Below, in pieces: positions 21,641 through 33,773 of a DNA stretch of 64,000 nucleotides. Under the pieces are notes generated by a model. It was not told where the DNA came from. It did no database searches and saw only the letters and a program-made list of their open reading frames with translations. The position numbers were made by a program, and so were the translations under genes. The first letter of the stretch is position 1; each line of letters starts with the position of its first letter. This DNA is from Rutidosis leptorrhynchoides (Eukaryota > Streptophyta > Magnoliopsida > Asterales > Asteraceae), in contig NC_092336.1 in assembly GCF_046630445.1 (NCBI RefSeq), forward strand, positions 505,749,001 to 505,813,000, read 5' to 3'.

Positions 21641-24600
21641 AGTCGGGAATAGGTGAGGATACTTCCGCATCATTTGATCCTCTCGCTCCCAAGTAAACTC
21701 AGGTCCTCGTTTGGCATTCCATCGCACTCGGACGATCGGAATCTTGTTGCATTTCAAAGTTTTGATCTCACGATCCATAATTTCAACAGGTTCTTCCACA
21801 AAGTGGAGTTGGTCATCAATTGTAAGTTCTTCCAGTGGTATGATAAGTTCAGGTGCAGCAAGACACTTCTTCAAGTTTGACACGTGGAAGGTAGGATGAA
21901 CTGAGCTCAATTGTGCTGGTAGATCCAAACGGTAAGCAACGGGTCCAACACGTTCCAAGATTTCAAAAGGACCAATGTATCATGGGTTCAACTTTCCACG
22001 TTTTCCAAAATGGATCACACCTTTCCAAGGTGCAACCTTTAACATTACACGATCACCAACGTTGAATTCAAAGTCTTTACGTTTAAGATCGGCATAACTC
22101 TTTTGGCGATCACGGGCAGTCTTAAGTCTAGCTTGAATCTGAGTAATCTTCTCCGTCGTTTCGTGGACTACCTCGGGTCCGGTGATTTTCTTTTCGCCTA
22201 CTTCGGCCCAACAAATAGGAGATCGGCACTTACGGCCATACAATGCTTCAAAAGGTGCAGCATTAATGCTTGATGATAACTGTTGTTGTACAAGAATTCG
22301 GATAATGGCAAATGCCTTTCCCAGGCCTTTCCAAAATTAATGACACATGCACGCAACATGTCTTCCAACGTCTGAATCATTCGTTCACTTTTCCCGTCAG
22401 TCTGGGGATGATAAGCAGTTCTCATGTCGAGACGAGTTCCCATGGCTTCTTGCAAATAACGCCAAAATCTAGAAGCAAAACGGGGATCGCGATCTGAGAT
22501 GATCGATAAAGGTACACCATGACGAGATACAACCTCTTTGATGTATAACTGAGCAAGTCTCTCCATTGTATTAGTTTCCTTCATCGCTAGAAAGTGTGCA
22601 GATTTGGTGAGGCGGTCAACAATAACCCAAATAGTATCGTATCCGCCCACCGTCTTTGGCAGCTTAGTAATGAAATCCATTGTTATCCTTTCCCACTTCC
22701 ATTGTGGGATCTCCGGTTGCTGAAGTAACCCAGAAGGTCTCTGATGCTCTGCTTTAACCTTCGAGCAAGTCAAACACTTACCAACATAAGTCGCAACGTC
22801 CTTCTTAAGATTCGGCCACCAATATTGTTCTTTGAGGTCGTGGTACATTTTTTCCGCTCCAGGATGAATCGAATATCTCGATTTGTGTGCTTCATCAAGT
22901 ATCAGGTTCCGTAGATCTCCATAAAGAGGTACCCAAATTCTTCCGGCATAACATCGGAGTCCAGACTCCCTAACCTCGAATCGAGAGACAAGTATGTTCA
23001 AATGTTCGTGAGATATATTCTCCTCCTTGAGAGCCTCATCTTGGGCTACTCTGATCTGGCTGTTGAGGTTCAAATGGATGGTGATGTTCAGAGCCCTAAC
23101 ACGAAGAGGTGCCGTCCTCTCCTTTCAGATTAAAGCGTCAGCTACAACATTGGCCTTGCCAGGGTGATAGAGTTCACAATCGTAGTCGTTGAGCGTCTCG
23201 ATCCATCGACGCTGTCTCATATTCAGTTGCTTCTGATCAAAGATGTGCTGGAGACTCTTGTGATCGGTGAAAATAGTGCTCTTAGTTCCATACAAATAGT
23301 GTCTCCACAATTTAAGCGCAAAGACAACGGCTCCAAGTTCAAGATCATGTGTAGTGTAGTTCCGCTCGTGAATCTTCAATTGGCGGGAGGCATAGGCAAT
23401 AACCTTTGATCGTTGCATCAGTACACAACCAAAACCACTCTTCGATGCATCACAATAAACAACAAAGTCGTCATTGCCTTCAGGAAGTGATAGGATAGGT
23501 GCGGTGGTCAACTTCTTCTTCAAGGTTTGGAATGCTGATTCGTGTACGGGTTCCCAAGTGAACTTCTTGCCCTTGTGAGTCAGCGCGGTCAAAGGACGCG
23601 CAATCAGAGAAAATCCTTCGATGAATCTTCGGTAATAACCGGCGAGACCTAGGAATTGGAGAATATGCATCGGAGTAGTGGGGGTCTCCCACTTGCTGAT
23701 AGCTTCAATATTGGCGGGGTCAACTTTGATACCCTGGTCGCTCACAACATGACCCAGAAACTGGACTTCCTTCAACCAAAATTCACACTTGGAGAATTTG
23801 GCGTAAAGTTGCTCTTGTCTTAAGAGTTCAAGCACTAATCGGAGGTGTTGCTCAAGTTCTTCTTCGCTCTTAGAGTAGATGAGGATATCATCTATGAAGA
23901 CGATACCAAACTTGTCCAAGTAAGGCTTGCAGACACGATTCATGAGGTCCATGAACACGGCAGGTGCATTTGTCAAACCGAATGGCATCACGAGAAACTC
24001 ATAATGACCATAACGGGTCCTGAATGCAGTTTTCATCACGTCACTTTCCTTCACCCTCAACTGGTGATAGCCGGATTGCAAATCGATATTTGCATAGGCA
24101 CTCGATCCTTGCAGTTGATCAAAAAGATCGTCAATTTGTGGAAGATGATACCGATTCTTGATAGTCAATTTGTTGAGTTCATGGTAGTCAATACACATAC
24201 GGAAGGATCCATCCTTCTTCTTCACAAACAACACAGGTGCGCCCCAAGGCGAGAAACTTGGTTGGATAAATCCTCGATCAAGCAGTTCTTGTAGTTGACT
24301 CTGTAATTCTTGCATCTCGGAAGGTGCGAGTCTATAAGGTGCACGAGCTACAGGTGCAGCTCCTGGCACTAAATCAATCTGAAACTCTACTGCTCTCTGC
24401 GGCGGTAATTCAGGCAATTCCTCTGGGAAGACATCGGAAAATTCGTTCACAATTCGAACGTCGTTCACGCTCTTCACCTCAGTTTCTACCGCTTTCACAT
24501 GTGCTAGGACAGCAAAACGTCCCTTCTTCATAATCTTTTGCGCTTTCACGCAACTAACGAGGTTCAACCTCGAGGTACATCTCTCTCCATAGATAACCAG

Positions 24601-26056
24601 TGGTTCGTCATCTCCTTGCGGTATGCGAAGTGCTTTATCTCCACAGATAATATCGGCCTTTATCTTGCTCAACCAATCCATACCGACGATCACGTCAAAA
24701 CTTCCCAGTTTGATAGGTATCAAATCAATTTCGAAATCTGCACTAGCTATGTTGATAATAGTTCCACGACTAATATGGTCAACCTTTTCAAGTTTTCCAT
24801 TGGCGACCTCGACAAGCATACTCTCTTTTAACGGGACTAATGACCAATTAATCTTATCGCAAAAATGTCTACATACATAACTTCTATCCGCACCAGTATC
24901 AAACAAGACAGAAGCTAAAAGATTGTTGATTGTGAATATACCTGTCACATTAAACAAGTCGGGGTTATCGCGTGCATCCCTTGCATTAACATTAAAAGCT
25001 CGTCCACGGGGTGGTCCTCTGCATTTTCGCTTGTTGGGGCATGCGTTTCTGAAATGGCCCGTCTGTCCACATTCGTAGCACTTCTTAGGTCCATTGGTGT
25101 TTGGCTTCCCATTCAAAGTAGTGACCTTGCAGTCCTTCCCGATGTGCCCAGCCCGTTGGCACTTCTCACAGACAACATTGCAATACCCAATGTGGTGTTT
25201 GTAGCACCGTTTGCATTGAGGTAAGGTCCCTTTGTAGTTCGGGTTGGTGTTGGTGTTATTGTTGGGATTAGGGTTTCCACCGTTGTTGTGCCTCTTGGCG
25301 GGGGTTTGATCGTAGTTTCTTCCCCTGTTGTTGTTGTTGTTGTTATTGTTGTGGTTGTTGTCCCATTTCCTCTTTTCACTACTACCGGCTTCAAACTTAG
25401 CCTTCTCCAGCTCGTCAAGGATGATTTGATTCAGGAGAGTATGCACCATGCGCATTGCTTCGAGGACATTCGGTGGCTTGGATGAGGTGACATTACCCTT
25501 GATGGACTTAGGAAGTCCCGAGAAGTATTTCTCCATGCGCTTGAATTCGGGGGTGACCATGGTCAGACACATTAATGCTAACTCCAAAAACCTACGATTG
25601 TAACTGTTAAGATCGTTTCCCACGGCTTTCAACTGCATAAATTCGATCTCCATCTTTTGTATTTCGGTCCTTGGACATTATTCCTCAATCATAGCACACT
25701 TAAACTCTTCCCAAGGAGTAGCATACGCCTCATCGATACCTTTCGCTTGAGCTAACGTGTTCCACCACGTTAGCGCGCCGTCAGATAGCGTGCAAGATGA
25801 AAACTTGGTCTTATTGTCCTCCGAACAGTTGCTAACTCGGAATACTGATTCAAGTTTCTCGAACCATCTGTTGAGACCTACTGGTCCCTCAGTGCCGCTG
25901 AAGTTATGCGGTTTGCAGCTCTGAAATTCCTTGTAAGTACACCCATTTCGAACGGGTGGGATAACTGGTAGTGGTGGCGGTGGAACTTGAAGATTTCTTT
26001 CTGATGATCATGTCCTCAATCTGGGCGGCGGTAGGTGTGGTTCTTCTGTTGGCCAT
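21620..26056 (-). pseudogene. gag-pol of element T
   Basis: gag opens at 26056 (MANRRTTPTAAQ), shifts frame soon after, and contains the gag core (WFEKLESVFRVS, ALTWWNTLAQ). A stop follows at about 25680. From 25653 one frame of 842 codons carries two CCHC knuckles ([28 protein letters not shown]), protease ([11 protein letters not shown]), RT ([25 protein letters not shown]) and RNase H ([25 protein letters not shown]). After a stop at 23125, integrase follows at 23073-22198 with its HHCC finger and D, D, E residues ([23 protein letters not shown]). A frameshift near 22270 and a stop at 21977 precede the C-terminal part, which ends in a chromodomain-like [17 protein letters not shown] at 21620. 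Active-site residues look intact; the lesions are stops and shifts. Confidence 0.9.
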
Positions 26057-26354
26057 GGTATTCTAAACAAAAGTTTTGACTCAAGTCAAAATCCAGTATG
26101 CAAGTAGTAATAATACAGTATATAGTGACCAGCATGGAATCAAAACATCACATGTTATTAAATAATGCATCTAGGTACAAATACCACAGAATCATCGTAC
26201 AGCAATGTAAATAGAACATCGTGCAAGAATTAAATAACGCAAAGTTCCATTCATTAATAATAATAAGTTTCATACATCTGAATAAGTTCGTACAATACAT
26301 ATGAAATACATGAAACTATATCTAGATTACATCATGAAATCTAAATACAAGGTC

Positions 26355-27245
26355 CTACGGTGAAGGTGGGTGAACTGCTCCTCGAGCCAACTGCTCCTCG
26401 AGCTCAGTGACTCGAGCTCGGAGAGTCTCAATCTCCCTCATCAGTTCCTCGTTAGAGGGAGCTGGTGGGGCTGGCGGTGCAGGTGGGGCGGGTGGTGCCG
26501 GTGGTGCTGATGTAGATGGTCCGGCTCCGGATGTAGACGGTACGTCCCTAGATGTAAGTGGTCCGTATCTAAATCTAGGTGGTACAGTTCCAGGAATAGT
26601 CAATACGTAACGGGGAACCTTACGTATCTGTGGGTCGGCAGGGTATGGCACAACTCGTTTACGAGCAGTAACCCTACGACGATGGCCAAATGCGTCAGTA
26701 AAAGCACGACCTCCATTCACCCCTGGAATGACGGTGCCGTCGAAACGGTACCGCTTCTTCGGCGGGGTGGAGGGTGCCTGAATAGGTCTATCAGCAGGAT
26801 CCTCATCATCGCTGGAGTTGTCTGATGATGAAGAATCGGCAGATGATGAGTCATCCGAATCGTGTGGTGGTGACACTAGTGGCTGAGCTGGTAATCCGAA
26901 GCGTCCGAAGGCGGCCAACATCTGTCTGTGTCTGCCTGGCGGAATCACGACTAAACGTCCGTCGGGAGTGCGTCGGCAAGGCGTGCACATGTGGTTACGA
27001 AACGGCCCTTCCCCGAACTCCGCGGGGATCTCAATACCACCAATGCGGGGCTGTGACCTCGAGGGTCCGGGAGCAGACACTGGGGCAGGTGCACTAGTAC
27101 CAGCTCTGGAAGTGGAAGCGCCGGGATCACTAGTGGGTGTCGGGGCCGGTGTATCGGCAGTAGCAGCAGCAGGTGTAGCAGTAGGTAGGGCGACGGGGTC
27201 TGAGTCTGTACTGCCCGAAATGCCAGCAGGTGGAACATCCGACAT
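26355..27245 (-). CDS. ORF0 of element T, Pro/Ala/Ser-rich protein with C-terminal coiled coil
   Basis: An intact frame of about 296 codons between the primer site and gag, starting MSDVPPAGISGSTDS. An upstream in-frame ATG at 27272 exists, but the one at 27245 follows a splice-acceptor-like TTGTTCAG. The N-terminal ~90 residues are Pro/Ala/Thr/Ser-rich. The middle has an acidic Ser/Asp run (SSADSSSSDNSSDDEDPADR), a basic RRRVTARKR patch and an Ala-Pro-Pro repeat. The last 30 residues form a heptad-like helix (MREIETLRARVTELEEQL). No known domain is recognised. Elements B, A, C and D have an ORF in the same place, also ending in a predicted coiled coil. Confidence 0.7.
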   Translation of the reverse strand: MSDVPPAGISGSTDSDPVALPTATPAAATADTPAPTPTSDPGASTSRAGTSAPAPVSAPGPSRSQPRIGGIEIPAEFGEGPFRNHMCTPCRRTPDGRLVVIPPGRHRQMLAAFGRFGLPAQPLVSPPHDSDDSSSADSSSSDNSSDDEDPADRPIQAPSTPPKKRYRFDGTVIPGVNGGRAFTDAFGHRRRVTARKRVVPYPADPQIRKVPRYVLTIPGTVPPRFRYGPLTSRDVPSTSGAGPSTSAPPAPPAPPAPPAPPAPSNEELMREIETLRARVTELEEQLARGAVHPPSP

Positions 27246-27561
27246 CTGAACAAGGAAAAATAAATTTTCCATGTCAGTATGTCATAAAGCAAGCAATTAA
27301 TAGGCCAACAGTTTAAATCATGTATAACAGTAACTAGCATGGCAATAACAGCAATTCGTATGAAAGTAGCATGCAATCAAAAGCAGGTAGCATCATGCAG
27401 TAGTGATATCATGTAGTAGCATACGGCATATAGCAGAAAAAGTAAGCATTAGCATGTAGTAAGCTCAGCGGAAACAAGTAAACTAGCAAGTTGTAGATTA
27501 GTCCTGTTAGTGAATCCTACTCGGGTCGGTCTTAGACTCACTAATGCAACCTAATTCCCTA

Positions 27562-27581
27562 CAACCAATGCTCTGATACCA
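27562..27581 (-). promoter_or_regulatory. Primer-binding site of element T
   Basis: On the minus strand this reads TGGTATCAGAGCATTGGTTG. Its first 12 bases are the complement of the 3' end of initiator tRNA-Met, the usual primer of chromoviruses. It lies two bases inside the LTR. Confidence 0.9.
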
Positions 27582-27583
27582 AA

Positions 27584-30491
27584 TGTGATGCCCCGTACAA
27601 AACCATCGTGTACGAATCATCAACAACAGGATCATTACAAGGTTAAGTACTATATGCTGTAATTAAAGAAGTTGCATTCACGATAAAAAGGTGATGTCAT
27701 AACTGACATCAAATGTTTTACATTTCAAAAGCATGCTTCACTAAGTAGAAGCAAATAATAAGTGTATGTGACCACAATGGTCGTTACAAGTCATAGTTCA
27801 AAAGTACGAATGTTTGAATGCAAAATAAAGTAGTTCATGCGATAGCAACTCTAAGCAGCGTGTGTCTACAGCACGACTAGTACACAGCGGAAGCTAACCT
27901 CAAGCACCTGAGAAAAACATGCTTAAAAACGTCAACACAAAGGTTGGTGAGCTATAGTTTAAGTATAACAGTATGTAAGGTAGGCCACGAGATTTCAGTG
28001 CTACAAAGAGCGTTTCAAAACAGTATGATAAAGTATATGTTAACCGTGGGCACTTGGTAACTAACTTAACGTTTATACCTCCTGAAAGTACACTTGGCAA
28101 GTGCGTATGTCTACGAAGTATTAAACACTCGTTAAATGCTAGCGCTACTAGCCCGAGTGGGGATGTCAAACCCTATGGATCCATATCTAAGATTCGCGTT
28201 CACGGTTCAAAAACCAATGATTAAACGTTACCGAGCTAAAGGGAATGTTTCTGCCGTTATATAACCCACACATATATAAGTTTAAGTACTCGTGCCTAGT
28301 ATGTAAAACATAAAATCTGCATGTATTCTCAGTTCCCAAAATAAGTTAAAGTAAAAAGGGAATGCTATAACTCACAATGATATGTAGCGGTAAAGTAGTA
28401 GTCGGGAAAGGTGTGCAAGTAAATGGTCCGAAGTCCTCAACCTAAGTCAAATAGTACTAAGTCAGTAAATCGTCTTAATAGGTTTAAAAGTATGTAATTA
28501 AGGTCTTAAGGGTCATCATCATTCATCATCAAAGAAAAGGCGTAAAGTAAGTTTCGTTTATGAAAGTAGTTTTCAACAAAGTCTGACTTCAGTCAGTCAC
28601 CACGGCCTCTACCCTTACTGAATTAAGGTGAGAACAGTGGCCACGGCTCCGTCTATGAGTCCCTTAAGTGTGGTAAAATTTACAGAAGCAAACTCGTCTT
28701 GGTTTGACCGTGGCGACGGTCTAAGTGCGAGTAGGTCAGAAATTTCTGCACAACGTTAAATGACATAGTAACGATCGGAGGGCCATAAATCCTAAACCGT
28801 AACTCGGATTAAGACGAGTACTATATGAAAAGTTATATACTCGAAAAGTTCTATCTAAAAATCAAGGTTAGAACAGCCCAGGTCTACTGGTATGTTCCAG
28901 AAGCATCAGGTCAGTAGGTTTTGGACAGAAGCAGTGAGTTTAAAAGGGTTCCGGTGGTCTTGGTGCTTGATGTTCATCGTGGTTCTCATCCTTGATGCAT
29001 ATAGCTTCAAGTGTACAACTCGTTGATGTATCTACATAATCTTAGCCAAGTCTTGACCATCATAACCCTAGTGCAAGTCTAAGACATGAAGCACAACTCA
29101 CTTAAGAGTTGCATGTAGTTTGATGAACCAAAGTTACATCAAAGTCTTAGATCTAACACATACATGAACTTTAAAAGAAATATTGAACTATAAACTTGAA
29201 AGTTAACTAACTAATCAAGATCATAAGTAGTAGAACATAGTTCTTAGTTTGATCTTGAAGATCCAAGACTCAAAAGTCTAGATCCAAAGTTATATTTAAA
29301 GAAAACTTATTTGTGTGTTCTTGAACTTCCAAGGTTAACTTAATTTGTTCAAGAGATATGAGATCAAGACTAACTTGTAGTACTTGACCATATAAACTAA
29401 CTACATAAAATTAAAGTGCATAAATTGAAGAAGTAAACTTAAATAAACAAGAAAAGGTTCATGGTTGTTCATACTTTAAAGATTCAAACCAAAGTTTGAT
29501 CTTTAGAAAGTAAACTTTAAAGTTTACTTCATGAACTTCAAGTATGAATTTAATCAACACATGAACTTGCAATCTTTTAAGAAAGTATATGTAGAACCAT
29601 AACTAGTAAGTTATGTTCTTGAGTGTTCTTGATAATTATAAAATATTATGAAGAATCAAACTAGTAAGTTTGATCTTGTAACTAGTAAAGAATAACTAAC
29701 AATTACATGTAACAAACTAACAACAAGTAATCAAACTACAAATAACAAAAGATGATGATGATGATTAAGTGTCTCATGGTTTCGGTTTTTGTAAGAAAAA
29801 GAAGAGAAGAATTGCTTCAAGTTTACTTACAAGAACTAGAGAAAAGAGAGAAAGAATGAGAGAAAGTTCAAGTATTGTGTGTGTGTGTTTTTGAGAGAGT
29901 AAACTAGTGAATGAAGTAGTGAAGAAAAAAAAGAAACAAGACCCCTTCAAGGCCTTCTAGGCCTACGGTTTTGGCAGCTCCCACAAAGGGGAAAGGTTAA
30001 ACTCAAGGGTTACTTGCATGAAAAGTTCATAAAAGTTGGATAATGGAGGTATGTGCATGGAGATTGTGTAGCAACTAGATTCCAAATCTTTTAAACTAAC
30101 TAGTTCCATTCAAACATGATACTTACATGTAAATATGGGCTAAATAGTCCAGCTAAGAAGTAGGGTGGGCTTATAAGCCTTATTCATGAGTCCATTAACT
30201 AATAAAGCCCAAGTTCAATTAATTAACAAATAAAGTCCAACAAAAGCCCAAGTAATTAACCAACAACCTTAGTTAATTAAAATGATTAATAAAACTAATC
30301 ATGAATGTAAATAATATCTAAAAATATTATTCGTGAAAGTCCCGGGTGTCACAAAGACGTTTCGGGCAATTAAAGTCAAGTTCGGGCAATCATGGCAACA
30401 TGTAAATGTAATGACATACATTCGTTTAATCACACGTATTATTAATAATAATTATTAATAAATTAACGTTGGAAATTCCAGGGTCGTTACA
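27584..30491 (-). repeat. LTR of element T (5' LTR in element orientation)
   Basis: Same sequence as 18680-21584 with scattered single-base changes. It directly follows the primer-binding site (minus-strand reading) and is followed by the duplication ATGGG at 30492-30496. Confidence 0.92.
27905..28225 (-). promoter_or_regulatory. Conserved LTR palindrome block, element T right LTR
   Basis: Duplicate of the block at 19000-19320; TATGGATCCATA at 28174-28185. Confidence 0.7.
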
Positions 30492-31654
30492 ATGGGTCTC
30501 TGTTATGAGGTCCACTATGATATATGAAATCGGTCCGTTTTAACAATATTTGAAAAATGGTAAAGTAATTTACAAGTAAGAACAAATGTGTCAATTAACG
30601 GGAACCAGACAAGGGTTAGTGGAAATTCCTGTTTGATCTCCAATAGTTACTTTACGATATTTTCCTCGTGTCTTTTGATAAGTTAATTATTTAGCTTTCA
30701 TCATGATTGATCATATAGAATAAATAACTAGGATAAGGTTCGTCGATTAGATAAACTCATTTGACATTTTACATTAAGATGATTTCATACATTTGATTTT
30801 CCTTTAGACTTACTCCTACGAGTTATGAATAAACTGTAAGTTAAAAACTTGAAATCTGTTTTGATTTATATATGATTTTACTTTCTTAAACGAAAACGTT
30901 TTTCGATATATTAGACTTTTATTATTAAGAACGTTTTATGATATAACAATTTCTACTATAATAACCTTTGTAATAAAATGATTTTGAATATAATATAATT
31001 TGATTATTTAAATGTTTTTATTTAATGAACGTTTGTACATAAATGAATTATATCAAATTAAGTTCTAGAGCATAAACGTTAGGTGATATAATAACGTCTA
31101 TTATTTAAATGATTTTAATTAAACTTTGAAATATAGTTAGTTTTCGAAAAGAAAAAAAAAACTAAACATTATGTTAGTAAATGAATGTTTCTAAAATATA
31201 TAAGTTTATATTTCTAAATGAAAATATATTTATATTTTACAAAGTAATAAAAATATAATATTAATCTAGTCATATAACGATTGATTTAAAATAGTATATT
31301 TTGATAAACAACGAGATATTGATTTATAGAAGAAAATGACCACAACACTTAAATGTAAAGGTTATACTTTGGGTAATATAGCCTATCGATGATTAAGTCT
31401 AATTATTGATAAAGGTACTCGTCGCGTAACGTAAAGTGCAAGTTTTCTAAGCGTACGAGATAGCGTTCGGGAAACCGGAACCGGGACGTAAGTCGAGTGA
31501 CAACGTACGAGACATCTGAACAAAAATTATAAGTTAACTATACACGTAAATATAATATAATATATAATTAATTATATAAATTAAATATATTATATATATA
31601 ATAATAATAAACCGATAGCCGCCCTAATTATTGCGTACATGAGCTGGAGGAAGA

Positions 31655-31706
31655 GGCCATGCGATCGCATGGCCAAAGGGCTTCGAACCCATGCGATCGC
31701 ATGGGT
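31655..31706. promoter_or_regulatory. Twin 20-bp perfect palindromes in the LTR of A
   Basis: GGCCATGCGATCGCATGGCC (31655-31674) and ACCCATGCGATCGCATGGGT (31687-31706). They share the core CCATGCGATCGCATGG but differ in the outer bases, and each remains perfectly self-complementary. They lie in the LTR about 100 bp before a trinucleotide repeat. A paired protein-binding site or an RNA hairpin pair is possible. Confidence 0.6.
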
Positions 31707-31803
31707 GTGGCTGGCCAAAATTTTCTATAAAGCTCGATCACTCTGGCACCCGAATCCATTCCATCTCTCAATCTCTACTCTCTCTATATTTATATATGTT
31801 AAT

Positions 31804-31893
<90 letters not shown>
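31804..31893. repeat. (TAA)n joined to (TTA)n microsatellite
   Basis: A run of TAA units followed by TTA units, self-complementary as a whole. Frames of poly-Asn or poly-Ile across it are artefacts. Confidence 0.9.
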
Positions 31894-31894
<1 letters not shown>

Positions 31895-32435
31895 GATTAA
31901 TATAATTATTAATCTTATTATTATTAGTAGTAGTATTGGTATTAGTATTATTTATACATAAAATACTACGACGGAGTGCTGTTCGAGTAATTTAAAAATG
32001 AGTTTTTCGAGCGGGATAGAGCTAAGGAAATTATGGGTTATAGCTATGGAGGTTATGGGGATGGATCAGGGGTATAGCACGTGAGGTCAATCTAGTGTTT
32101 ATCATCTCCGTTGCGTCTACGTACTTTCATACAATATTGAATCACAATATTGATACGTGATCACTCATATCCTATCTTTTATATATTAATAGTGTATCCC
32201 TGACTAGTGCTCGAGTATATATGTTATTGCATGCTTGTATGCTTAGTTTCGTCGTTAAATAGTTTATGATTAATCACGAATTTGATACATATGAGACCGA
32301 GATAAGGTATATGATATGCATATCGTTGGAAAGCTGACGAAAAATTAATAACTTTTCATTTAGAAAGCATATAATTTCGATTAACGGATTAAAAGATATC
32401 GTCAATTGAATTATCTATAATTTCAAGTATTATTA

Positions 32436-32540
32436 TTAAAATGATTATTATTATTATCGTTATCGTTATCGTTATCGTTATCGCTATCGTTATCGTTATA
32501 TTTATCATTATTGTCGTTATTATTATATTATCTAATAATC

Positions 32541-32583
<43 letters not shown>

Positions 32584-32589
32584 TTATTA

Positions 32590-32629
<40 letters not shown>

Positions 32630-32640
32630 AATAATTAACA
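32436..32640. repeat. Compound microsatellite, (ATT)n and (CGTTAT)n
   Basis: TTA-type repeats with an internal run of about seven CGTTAT hexamers at 32458-32500, then further TTA repeats. Imperfect ATT repeats continue to about 33030. Confidence 0.85.
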
Positions 32641-33425
32641 TTTTTATCAAAACTATCATTTTAATCGTTATTATTATTAAAAGTATCATTAATATTAAAA
32701 CTATCATTTTTGTTAAAATTATGAATTTAATAGAAATATCATTGTTATTATTAAATATCATTATCATTTTAGTATTATTATTATTAAAAGTTAATATTTT
32801 GAATAGAATTATTATTTTTATAAAATATTATTATTATTATAGTTAATATTATAAAGTATCGTTATTATTAAAATTATTATGATTAGAATAATCATTTTAT
32901 TATAATTAATATCATCATTGGTAAGTATAAATATTGTTATTATTAATAGAATAATTATTATTATTATTATTATCACAAAGTAATACAACTTTTACTTATA
33001 ATTATTATTATTAATATTATTTTATCAAATAAATATGTGATACAAAGATATTTTACCACATGTAATATAATTACATTAATAATACATACCACTATATTTT
33101 TATGATATTAAGTGAACTTTATAAATTTTATTACTTAAGATGTATAAAAGTATATTTTTTTATATATAATTTTTAACATAAATTTTTATTTATTAATAAA
33201 TGACTTGCATTATTTTTACTCTAATAAAATCTGATAAATATATATAAAACGACTATTTAAATTGTATAATAAACGTGTATAAATTTTGGAAGAAATTTTA
33301 GGGTCAAATTGACTTTTGTTGACTTTTGCATGATAATCTCGAGCATTAGGATTGTGATACACTACGACTTGACCTAAATTGTTAAACAGATATTGACCAA
33401 TATATAAATATATACACTTAATATA

Positions 33426-33773
33426 GGTTCGTGAATCCAAGGCCAACCCTGCACTTGTTCAGTGCCGTCATATGCATTATTGCCACGAAATACAGTATTG
33501 TGAGTTTCATTACTCCCTTTTTATATATATTTTTGGAACTGAGAATACATGCGCTGCTTTTATAACTGTTTTACGAAATAGACACAAGTACTTGAAACTA
33601 CATTCTATGGTTGAATTATTATACTGGATATCACCCTTTTAGCTTGGTAGCCTAAGAATTTGGGAACAGACCCCCAAATTGACGCGAATCCTGAAGATAG
33701 ATCTATGGACTTTGACACGTCCCATCCGGGTTACGGATGCTTTAGTACTTCGATATTATGTACAGATGAGTGT
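33426..33773 (+). promoter_or_regulatory. Conserved LTR palindrome block, element A (cut by B)
   Basis: GGTTCGTGAATCC (33426), GAGAATACATGCG, ACACAAGTACTT, then ATAGATCTAT (33697-33706), GGAC..GTCC (33707-33722), CATCCG..CGGATG (33723-33739) and TTTAGTACTTCG (33741). Each palindrome differs in sequence from the same element in other LTRs. Confidence 0.7.

Larger units (their letters stand above)
18680..30491 (-). mobile_element. Element T: Tekay-type chromovirus, full length, minus strand
   Basis: LTRs at 18680-21584 and 27584-30491 (2905 and 2908 bp) are nearly identical. The target duplication ATGGG is at 18675-18679 and 30492-30496, and termini are TG...CA. On the minus strand the order is LTR, tRNA-Met primer site (27570-27581), ORF0, gag, protease, RT, RNase H, integrase, chromodomain-type C-terminus, purine tract, LTR. 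This is the Tekay/Del lineage of Ty3/Gypsy. The LTR similarity implies a recent insertion, but coding lesions (two frameshifts and at least three stops) make it non-autonomous. Confidence 0.92.
30497..33773 (+). repeat. 5' LTR of element A, second piece
   Basis: It continues A's LTR after element T. It contains two 20-bp palindromes (31655-31706), trinucleotide repeats, and near its right end the conserved block (GGTTCGTGAATCC at 33426 to TTTAGTACTTCG at 33741). It is cut at 33773 by element B. Much of 30500-33400 is AT-rich without genes. Confidence 0.7.

Noticed and set aside
31639..32846. Frames of poly-Ile, poly-Asn or poly-Tyr on both strands
   Set aside because: They are translations of TAA/TTA and CGTTAT microsatellites without any other coding sign.
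33426..33438. GGTTCGTGAATCC as a tRNA B box
   Set aside because: It resembles GGTTCGANTCC but has two extra bases and no A box or cloverleaf around it. It is part of the conserved LTR block.
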